This document shows, piece after piece, positions 38,158-44,912 of a DNA stretch of 64,000 nt. Source of the DNA: Streptomyces sp. NRRL WC-3742 (GTDB taxonomy: Bacteria > Actinomycetota > Actinomycetes > Streptomycetales > Streptomycetaceae); the NCBI RefSeq assembly GCF_000720635.1, contig NZ_JOCF01000003.1, forward strand, positions 62,001 through 126,000, written 5' to 3'. How positions within the stretch are numbered: the first letter of the stretch is position 1; each line of letters starts with the position of its first letter. The translations under genes were made by a program, and so were the position numbers. Below the pieces are notes generated by a model, which saw nothing but the letters and a program-made list of their open reading frames with translations, was not told the DNA's origin and made no database searches.

Positions 38158-38339
38158 GCGTGCACATCGGCGAAGTCCACACCGACGTCGTCCCCGTCGG
38201 AGGCGGCCCAGGCCCGGCGGACGCCGGCGGGCAGGGCGGCCCGGTCAAGGAGTCGGAGCTCGCCGAGCGCCTCCGCGACGCGCTCCACCGCACCGGGTGG
38301 CTCGCCGCCCGGGTCGCCGCCGAGGGCTTCGATGACTGA
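38154..38339 (+). CDS. Small CIS protein between adaptor and hub
   Basis: 61 residues from TTG at 38154 with GGAGGAGG 7 bp upstream. The start overlaps the adaptor stop (TTGA), and the stop overlaps the hub gene by 8 bp. The N-terminus VHIGEVHTDVVP resembles small conserved CIS proteins (Pvc6/DUF5908-like, uncertain). Tight coupling in a baseplate block argues that it is real. Role unknown, possibly an assembly chaperone. Confidence 0.65.
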   Translation: MSVHIGEVHTDVVPVGGGPGPADAGGQGGPVKESELAERLRDALHRTGWLAARVAAEGFDD

Positions 38340-39417
38340 GCCCGCCGTCACGGCGGTCGCCCCGGTCTTCACCGTCGGCGGGGACCTCGTCCGCGACCTC
38401 GGCCGGGACTGCGTCCGGCTGGAGGTCTGCGAGGGCGTCGAGGGCCTGCGCACCCTCCGGGCCACGTTCCTGGCCAGCGGCATCGGCGCCAAGGGCCCGC
38501 AGGAGAAGCTGGCCCACCTGGACGGCACCACCGTCGACCTCGGCAGCGCCCTCAGGGTCGCCCTCGGCCCCGACGCTCAGCAGCGCACCGTCTTCGAGGG
38601 CGCCGTCTCCGGCCTCGAGCTCGCGCTCGGCGACGGCGACCCGCCCGTGGTCGTGGCCCACGCCGAGGACGCCCTGATGCGGCTGCGGATGACCCGCCGC
38701 TCGCGCAGCTACCCGCACACCACCGACGGCGAGATCGCCGAGGCGATCGCCCGCGAGCACGGCCTGCGCGCCGACGTCGACGCGGCCGGCCCGCGCTACG
38801 ACGTCGTCCAGCAGTTCAACCAGAGCGACCTCGCCTTCCTGCGCGAACGCGCCCGGCTGATCCAGGCCGAACTCTGGTGCACCGGCACCACCCTGCACCT
38901 GCGCACCCGCCCCGCCCGCCCCGGCACCGCCGTCACCCTCCTCCTCGGCCGCGACCTGCTCTCCGTCCGGCTGGCCGCCGACCTCGCCCACCAGCGCAGC
39001 GAGGTGGTGGTCACCGGCTACGACGCCGACCGCCGCGAGGCCGTCGACGAGCGCGCAGGACCGGAGGTCGTCGAGGCGGAGACCTCCGGCGGCCGCACCG
39101 GAGCCCGGCTGCTCGGCCGGGCGCTGGGCCCCAGCACCAGCCTGCGGGTACGCGAGGTGGCCCTCGACGCCGCCGAGGCCACCGCCTGGGCCCGCGCCGA
39201 GATGCTCCGGCGCGGCCGGCGCTTCGTCACCGCCACGGGCCTCACCAACGGCACCCCCGACCTCGTCGTCGGCAGCCGCCTCACCCTCCAGGACGTCGGC
39301 GCCCCCTTCAACGGCCCCGGCTACTACGTCACCCGGCTGCGCCACTGCTTCGACCTGGAGCACGGATTCCGCACCCGCTTCGAGGCGGAGCGCGCCACCC
39401 TGAACGAGGTGCACTGA
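38332..39417 (+). CDS. Baseplate hub protein (gpD / VgrG N-terminal half, Cis8-like)
   Basis: 361-residue late-control-D/VgrG hub domain with conserved IAEAIAREHGL and VVQQFNQSDLAFLRERARLIQAELW. It lacks the OB-fold and beta-helix, which are encoded in the next gene. So the VgrG functions are split here between hub (this gene) and spike (next). ATG overlaps the preceding stop by 8 bp, and its TGA overlaps the next ATG. Confidence 0.88.
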   Translation: MTEPAVTAVAPVFTVGGDLVRDLGRDCVRLEVCEGVEGLRTLRATFLASGIGAKGPQEKLAHLDGTTVDLGSALRVALGPDAQQRTVFEGAVSGLELALGDGDPPVVVAHAEDALMRLRMTRRSRSYPHTTDGEIAEAIAREHGLRADVDAAGPRYDVVQQFNQSDLAFLRERARLIQAELWCTGTTLHLRTRPARPGTAVTLLLGRDLLSVRLAADLAHQRSEVVVTGYDADRREAVDERAGPEVVEAETSGGRTGARLLGRALGPSTSLRVREVALDAAEATAWARAEMLRRGRRFVTATGLTNGTPDLVVGSRLTLQDVGAPFNGPGYYVTRLRHCFDLEHGFRTRFEAERATLNEVH

Positions 39418-40082
39418 TGGGCCTGCCCACACCGGCCGACGGCGCCGCGCCCGGCTACCACGGCGCCTACCCGGCCCTGGTCACCAGCATCGTCGACGAG
39501 CACCGGCTCGGCCGGGTCGAGGTGCGCTTCCCCTGGCTCGGCACCGACGGCGAACGCGACGTACGGGCCTGGGCCACGCTCTGCTCGCCGTACGCGGACA
39601 AGGACCAGGGACTGCTGGTGCTGCCCGAGGTCGGCAGCCAGGTGGTGGTGGTCTTCGAGGCGGGCAACCTGCGCCGCCCGTACATCCTCGGCGCCGCCTG
39701 GAACGGGCGGGAGAGCCTGCCGCACGAGCCGGAGGCGGCGAACAACATCCGGCTGCTGCGCTCCCGGGCGGACAGCCGGCTGGAGTTCGACGACACCGGC
39801 GGCGCGTCGAAGGTGCGGATCACCATGGCCTCCGGCCACGAGGTGAGCCTGGACGACGCCGCGCGGACGGTGACGGTCAAGCACGCGACCGGGTGCGTGA
39901 TCCGGCTGACCGACACCTCGGTGGAGATCACCGCGAACACCTCGGTGGACGTCACCGCCCCCGTGGTGAACGTCGAGGCGCCGCTGGCCACCTTCAGCGG
40001 AACCGTCCAGGTCGGCACCCTGGTCGCCGAGCAGATGGTGATGTCGCCCGCGTACACGCCGGGCGCGGGGAACCTCTGGTGA
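39417..40082 (+). CDS. Spike protein (gpV/gp5 OB-fold plus beta-helix)
   Basis: 221 residues. The N-terminal OB-fold (LGRVEVRFPWLG...EVGSQVVVVFEAGNLRRPYILGAAWNG) is followed by a repetitive triple-beta-helix needle (VEITANTSVDVTAPVVNVEAPLATFSG). It corresponds to the C-terminal half of VgrG. No PAAR tip gene is seen in the locus, so this needle may be the tip itself. Coupled by TGATG upstream and GTGA downstream. Confidence 0.88.
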   Translation: MGLPTPADGAAPGYHGAYPALVTSIVDEHRLGRVEVRFPWLGTDGERDVRAWATLCSPYADKDQGLLVLPEVGSQVVVVFEAGNLRRPYILGAAWNGRESLPHEPEAANNIRLLRSRADSRLEFDDTGGASKVRITMASGHEVSLDDAARTVTVKHATGCVIRLTDTSVEITANTSVDVTAPVVNVEAPLATFSGTVQVGTLVAEQMVMSPAYTPGAGNLW

Positions 40083-41668
40083 CCGGGGATCACGGGTTCC
40101 AGCTGCGCGCGCCCTGGTACGTCTGCGAGCGCGGCCACTACGACCGCTTCGACGACCGGGCCGGGCCGCCCGCGATCCAGAAGTACGACGCACCCGACTT
40201 CGTCCGGAGCCTGACGCAGGACCCGCGCCGCTCCCTGACCTTCGACAAGGCCGAGGACGTCTACTCCTACCCGGTGGCCGTCCCGGCGGGCCGGGCCGGG
40301 CACGGGCGGCTGCGGTTCGCCACCCACACCATGACCCCGACCACGCTGCGCAAGCTCTACCAGCCCAGCCACAACCGCTTCTACGCCGTGGTCGTCGAGT
40401 TGTTCTGCGACCGGCCGGGCCTGCCGCTGCCGGGCGCCTCCGCCGAGGGCCTCCAGGTGCGGATGGTGCTGCGCCGCCAGCAGCAGCTGGTCCCCAAGGG
40501 CGCCGAGCAGCAGGTGCGCCGCCTCGCGAAGCAGCTCACCACCGAGCTGCTCGCCGCCCAGGGTGTCAAGCCGCGCCACCTGCACGACCGGGACCTGGTC
40601 AACGTGCTCTGGGCCGACCGCGCCTACCGGGCCCGGTTCGAGGCCGAGCACGAGGAGCTGTTCGCCTCGATCCCCCCGCCGGTGCTCCAGACCTGGACCG
40701 CCGGCGCGAAGGGGCCGCACTGGGTGCCGCAGGGCACGCTGGACGAGCACGGAAAGCCAGAACCGGAGCAGGAGTTGACGATGTGGCGGATCCCGTCGTC
40801 CGCCGCCGGGTGCGACCGGGCGGGCAAGCGCTCGCTCTGGTTCGGCCTCGTCCCGACCCTCTCCGGCGAGCACGACGACCAGGGCGCGCCCAAACTCGAC
40901 GACCAGCACGTGTACCAGATCCACTGCGTCGCCCGCCGGCCCCCGGCCCCCGGCCACGAGCACTGCCCGCCGCAGGAGTCCTGGAGCGCGCCGACCGAAC
41001 CGTTCAGCCTGGCCGCCTTCTACGACCCGGAGGGCACCAAGAACCGCAAGGTGTCCATCACCATGCCCGACCTGCGGGCCCTCGCAGCGCGTGCGGGACG
41101 CCCCGCCGGGCCGGGCGGGGTGGCGATCGGCAGCCCGCCCGGCTCGCAGCTGCCGACCGGCACCGAGATCCCCAAACCGGGCAGCGGACAGCCCGGCGGC
41201 ACGGACTTCCGGATCTGCACCTTCGCGCTGGAACTCTTCATGATCGTGGCGTTCTTCCTGTTCAGCCTCTTCCTGCCGATCGTGGTGCTCGCCTTCCAGC
41301 TGTGGTGGCTGCTCGCCCTGCGGTTCTGCCTGCCACCGGATGTGGTGGCGATGGGGGCCCTCAAGGCGTACTTCAACGCCAACCCGGGCGCCGTCCTCGC
41401 CTCCCTGCCGGACGTCGCCGTCGGCGGGGCGAGCAAGAAGGACCTGGACGCGCTGCTCGGCGCGCCCGACGCCACGGACGCCCAGGTGCCGACCGGCGCC
41501 ACGGCCGCCATGGCCGCGACGGACCAGTTCAAGGCCGGTACGGCGGACGCCCACGACGCCGCCGTCGACCTGCTGACCACCCTCGACCCGACGACGGCCG
41601 CGCCGCCGACACAACCGCCCGTCGAGGACTCCCCGCCGGACCCGCTCTGCGGAGGTGGCCTGCTGTGA
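40079..41668 (+). CDS. CIS-locus protein with a C-terminal membrane segment
   Basis: 529 residues from GTG at 40079 (GTGA overlap with the spike gene). The N-terminal about 370 residues are soluble and beta-rich (APWYVCERGHYDRFDD, FVRSLTQDPRRSLTF). Around residues 383-417 lies a strongly hydrophobic stretch (MIVAFFLFSLFLPIVVLAF, then WWLLALRF), long enough for one or two membrane helices. An Ala/Asp-rich helical tail follows. It is the only clear membrane protein in the CIS block. It may dock cytosolic particles at the membrane, comparable in concept to CisA of S. coelicolor, but I cannot confirm homology. Confidence 0.75.
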   Translation: MTGDHGFQLRAPWYVCERGHYDRFDDRAGPPAIQKYDAPDFVRSLTQDPRRSLTFDKAEDVYSYPVAVPAGRAGHGRLRFATHTMTPTTLRKLYQPSHNRFYAVVVELFCDRPGLPLPGASAEGLQVRMVLRRQQQLVPKGAEQQVRRLAKQLTTELLAAQGVKPRHLHDRDLVNVLWADRAYRARFEAEHEELFASIPPPVLQTWTAGAKGPHWVPQGTLDEHGKPEPEQELTMWRIPSSAAGCDRAGKRSLWFGLVPTLSGEHDDQGAPKLDDQHVYQIHCVARRPPAPGHEHCPPQESWSAPTEPFSLAAFYDPEGTKNRKVSITMPDLRALAARAGRPAGPGGVAIGSPPGSQLPTGTEIPKPGSGQPGGTDFRICTFALELFMIVAFFLFSLFLPIVVLAFQLWWLLALRFCLPPDVVAMGALKAYFNANPGAVLASLPDVAVGGASKKDLDALLGAPDATDAQVPTGATAAMAATDQFKAGTADAHDAAVDLLTTLDPTTAAPPTQPPVEDSPPDPLCGGGLL

Positions 41669-41700
41669 GCCCGATCTTCCGTCCCCGCGCCGCCCGCTGA
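41665..41700 (+). CDS. 11-codon coupling mini-ORF before the candidate cargo gene
   Basis: GTG at 41665 overlaps the previous stop (GTGA), has GGAGG 8 bp upstream, and encodes VSPIFRPRAAR. Its TGA overlaps the cargo ATG at 41700 (TGATG). The cargo ATG has no ribosome site of its own, so the mini-ORF probably carries ribosomes to it. Confidence 0.45.
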   Translation: MSPIFRPRAAR

Positions 41701-44405
41701 TGGCCGCCGCAGCCGGGGCCGCCGCCCGTGAGGCGAAGCCGCCCGTAGCCGCGCCCGCCGTCAAGGCCGCGCCGCCCGCGCCCGCCCCGGCTGCCCCGGT
41801 GGCGGGCGGACTCGCGGACCGGCTCTCCGGCGTCGGCCCCAAGCGCCCGGAAGCCCCCGCCGTCGCGCCGGACGTGCCCAAGGACGTGCTGGAGCTCCAG
41901 GGCGGCGCGGCCCTCGCGCCCACCCCGGCCGTCGCCGCGTACCTGGAGAACAAGGGCGACGCCGGAGGCCCCGTCCGCGCCCGGCTGGGCACCCTCGCCG
42001 GGGGGACGCTGCACCTGCGCAAGGACGGCGAGACGCTCACCACCGGGCCCGGCCAGGAGTGGCAGTGGCTGCCCCTGGCGCACCCGTTCCTCCTGCCGCT
42101 CGCGCAGTACGGCATCCAACCGGCGCTCGCCGTACGGGCGGTGGGCGGCACGGTGGAGGGCCACGCCTCCGCCGTCGTCAAGGGCCGACTGCTCACCGGT
42201 CCGGCCGAACTGCTCGGCCAAGTCGTCACCTATGCGCAGCAGTTGGGGCTGGCCGGGATCGGCGCGCTGAAACTCGCCGGGGTGGAGAACCGGCTCGACG
42301 GGCCCAAGCTGATCGTCCAGGCCAACGGGCTGCACTTCAGCCTCGGCGGCTTCCTCGAGGCCACCGGCTCGCTCGGCCTCGCCAACGAACTGGTCGTCTT
42401 CGACGCCACGGCCACCGGTACGGTGCACGGGCTCGCGCCGATCAGCGTGCACATCACCCGGGACGCCGAGGGCAAGCTGACCGGAAGGACCACCGCCGAG
42501 GTGGAACTCAAGGGCTTCAAGGGCGCGGTGACCGCCGCCTTCGCCGGGGGCGTCGTCGACGTGCGCGGCAGCGTGCACTACGCCAACGACAAGTTCGACG
42601 GCGAGGTGACCCTCGTCGCCACCGACGAGAGGAGCGCCAAGCAGCTGACGGACGGGCAGATCGCGGCGGCGCAGGCGAACACGGCGGGGCCGAAGCCGTC
42701 GGTACCCGAGGGGGCGGCGGCTCCGGCGACGGAGGGTCCGCAGCCCGGGCCGCGCGTGGTGGCGGGCTGGGGCAACGTCAAGGTGCAGCTCGCCGAGTGG
42801 CTGAGCGGCGAGGCGATGGTGGTGGTGGACCACCACGGGGACGTCACCCTGGTCGGCAGGATCACCCCCAGCATGACCAAGCCGCTGTTCGAGCAGAAGG
42901 ACTACACCAAGGCGCTGCCCAAACTGGAGGTCCGCGCCCTCTACGGCGTCCCGCTGGTCGGCAACATCTTCGTGTTCGCCGACATCGGCCTGGAACTGGT
43001 CGCCGTGCTCGGCCCGGCCACCCTCGACCGGATGGAGCTCTCCGGGACGTGGTCCACCAAGCCCGAGGTGCTCAGGAACTTCGGCATCACCGGCACCCTC
43101 CACGTCGACGCCTTCGCCGGTATCCGGCTCGTCGCGGAGGGCGGCGCGGGCCTCGAGATCGTCGGCCACGACATCAAGGCCGGGGTGGCGCTCAACGCCC
43201 TCGCCGGAATCCGGGGCTACGTCGAGGCGACCCCGAGGATCGGCTACCGGGAGGTCGCCGACCCGAAGGCGGGCAAACAGGGCGAGTTCTACCTCGGCGG
43301 GCACATGGAGATCGCCGCTCAGCCCTTCCTCGGCCTCGGCGGGGACCTGTTCGTCGCCCTGGTGAGCCCCTGGTGGTCCCCGGCCCCGAGCCACCGCTGG
43401 ACCTGGCCGCTGTTCCAGCTGGAGTACCCGCTGCCCGGGGAGTTCGGGATCGGCGCGGACGTGGAGTACGTGCTCGGCTCGGGCAAGGTGCCGGAGATCA
43501 CCTTCGGCGAAGTCGCCTTCAGCGCGGACAAGTTCATGGCCGACCTGCTGGGCGACCACACGCAGAAGAAGTCCGGGCACGACGAGAGGAAGCCCGGCGC
43601 CTGGAAGGAGGGGCCCGGCGCGGCCCCGGCCAAGGGTGGCCCGGCGAAGGCGGCTGCGCCAAAGCCCGTACCGGGAAAGCCTGTTGGCAAACCGGCCGCG
43701 CCCAAGCCGGCCAGGCCCAAGGCCAGGGGCGAGGAGGAGGTGCCGGACCAGGCCAAGGAGAAGCGCTGGCAGGGCGGCATCCAGGCCATCGGCGAACTCG
43801 CCCAGCAGTCCCTGAAGGAGCCCCTCGACGAGGACGCCCTGCGCACCGCCCTCGCCGGGATCAGGAAGACCTACGGCTTCTCCCGCCTCGAGGCGCAGCG
43901 CGAGGGCGACGAGTCGCTGATCGACGCCCGGATGAGCCCGGCGCCCAAGAAGAAGCCCCGGATCAGGACCGCCAGGTCGAAGTACAAGGGCGGGCTCTAC
44001 AACGCGCTCGGGGTGACCAACCCCAGCGGCGGCAGGAACCTGGCCACCAAGGGCACCGAACGCAACCACATGCCCGCCTGGGGCGCCATCGCGGAGGCGA
44101 AGAACCGCGGTGGCAAGGCCGCCGGGGTGAAGGCCGCACTGGACGCCGTGTCCAGGTACACCGCCCCCGCCGTCGAGATGGAGATCGACGACCACAAGGC
44201 CACCGCCAGCTGGGGATCGGCCGGCAAGGGGCACCGCTCGGACCAGGCGAAATTCCTGGTCAAGGGCATGTTCAAGGAGGCCGTGGACATGGACGTGAAC
44301 GACATCCGGGGCAAGGCCAAGCCCCGCACGAAGTACGACAGGGCCATCAAGGAGATGAAGGACAAGATGCCCGCCGAGTGGAAGGCCCTCGGCGCGCACA
44401 GGTAA
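41700..44405 (+). CDS. Candidate CIS cargo/effector with C-terminal nuclease-like toxin domain
   Basis: 901 residues. An Ala/Pro-rich N-terminus leads into a large beta-rich region (about 50-640) of unknown fold with repeated long strands. A Lys/Pro/Ala linker (about 641-681) and helical pre-toxin segments precede a C-terminal domain (about 750-901). That domain has RNHMPAWGA (His790), DDHKATASWGS (His832) and GHRSDQ (His845), a pattern seen in HNH/His-Me nuclease toxins of polymorphic-toxin proteins. It has no signal peptide or DUF4157 protease. It lies between spike/anchor genes and the baseplate operon. Neither an immunity gene nor an obvious chaperone follows. A GTG at 41655 is an alternative start. 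A structural role for the N-terminal part remains possible. Confidence 0.7.
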   Translation: MAAAAGAAAREAKPPVAAPAVKAAPPAPAPAAPVAGGLADRLSGVGPKRPEAPAVAPDVPKDVLELQGGAALAPTPAVAAYLENKGDAGGPVRARLGTLAGGTLHLRKDGETLTTGPGQEWQWLPLAHPFLLPLAQYGIQPALAVRAVGGTVEGHASAVVKGRLLTGPAELLGQVVTYAQQLGLAGIGALKLAGVENRLDGPKLIVQANGLHFSLGGFLEATGSLGLANELVVFDATATGTVHGLAPISVHITRDAEGKLTGRTTAEVELKGFKGAVTAAFAGGVVDVRGSVHYANDKFDGEVTLVATDERSAKQLTDGQIAAAQANTAGPKPSVPEGAAAPATEGPQPGPRVVAGWGNVKVQLAEWLSGEAMVVVDHHGDVTLVGRITPSMTKPLFEQKDYTKALPKLEVRALYGVPLVGNIFVFADIGLELVAVLGPATLDRMELSGTWSTKPEVLRNFGITGTLHVDAFAGIRLVAEGGAGLEIVGHDIKAGVALNALAGIRGYVEATPRIGYREVADPKAGKQGEFYLGGHMEIAAQPFLGLGGDLFVALVSPWWSPAPSHRWTWPLFQLEYPLPGEFGIGADVEYVLGSGKVPEITFGEVAFSADKFMADLLGDHTQKKSGHDERKPGAWKEGPGAAPAKGGPAKAAAPKPVPGKPVGKPAAPKPARPKARGEEEVPDQAKEKRWQGGIQAIGELAQQSLKEPLDEDALRTALAGIRKTYGFSRLEAQREGDESLIDARMSPAPKKKPRIRTARSKYKGGLYNALGVTNPSGGRNLATKGTERNHMPAWGAIAEAKNRGGKAAGVKAALDAVSRYTAPAVEMEIDDHKATASWGSAGKGHRSDQAKFLVKGMFKEAVDMDVNDIRGKAKPRTKYDRAIKEMKDKMPAEWKALGAHR

Positions 44406-44434
44406 CGCTGCGGTGACACCCCCCTCGCCATCAT
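44402..44434 (+). promoter_or_regulatory. SARP-type promoter of CIS operon 2 (leaderless)
   Basis: Heptamers GTAACGC (44402-44408) and GTGACAC (44413-44419) are 11 bp apart; a CATCAT hexamer at 44429-44434 follows 9 bp later. The ATG of the next gene is 7 bp past that hexamer, without a ribosome site. The repeat overlaps the cargo gene stop codon. Confidence 0.7.
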
Positions 44435-44441
44435 CGACCGT

Positions 44442-44891
44442 ATGGCAGCAACTGACGCACCGACAGGAGCACCGGCCGACGTCCTGCTCGGCACCGGGGT
44501 CCGTCTGCCCTTCCGGCCGCAGCCGGCCGGTGGCGGCCCGGGTGGCGGGACCGGCGGGCCCGGCGGGGGGCTGGCCTGGGCGGGCGGGATGGCGCTGGTC
44601 CGGCAGTCGATCGAGACGGTCCTGGACACCGAGCCCGGCGAGCGCGTGATGCGCCCGGACTTCGGCTGCGGGCTGCGGCAGTACCTGATGGCGCCGAACA
44701 CGGCCGCGACCCGCTCCGCGCTGCGGGAGGAGATCGCCGGCGCGCTGGCCCGCTGGGAGCCGAGGATCAGGGTGACCGAGGTGTCGGTCACCCCCGGGGA
44801 GGAGCCGACCATGGTGTGGATCGACATCGCCTACGTCCGGCTGGTGGACCTGCGGCCCGACAACCTCGTCTATCCGTTCTACCTGCGATGA
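44442..44891 (+). CDS. cis9: Baseplate protein gp25/GPW-like (Cis9)
   Basis: 149-residue gp25/GpW family protein, the sheath-initiating wedge component. It starts with an extra Gly/Pro-rich N-terminus (about 1-45), then the conserved core MALVRQSIETVLDTEPGERVMRPDFGCGLRQYLMAPN and a C-terminal beta pair. Probable leaderless ATG at 44442 under its own SARP-type promoter, so it heads a second transcription unit. Confidence 0.9.
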   Translation: MAATDAPTGAPADVLLGTGVRLPFRPQPAGGGPGGGTGGPGGGLAWAGGMALVRQSIETVLDTEPGERVMRPDFGCGLRQYLMAPNTAATRSALREEIAGALARWEPRIRVTEVSVTPGEEPTMVWIDIAYVRLVDLRPDNLVYPFYLR

Positions 44892-44912
44892 CGGGCAGGG
44901 GGTGAACCGGCT

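Noticed and set aside
41700..44405. DUF4157-type CIS effector
   Set aside because: No HExxH protease-like motif is present in the N-terminal region, so this common cargo domain is not supported.
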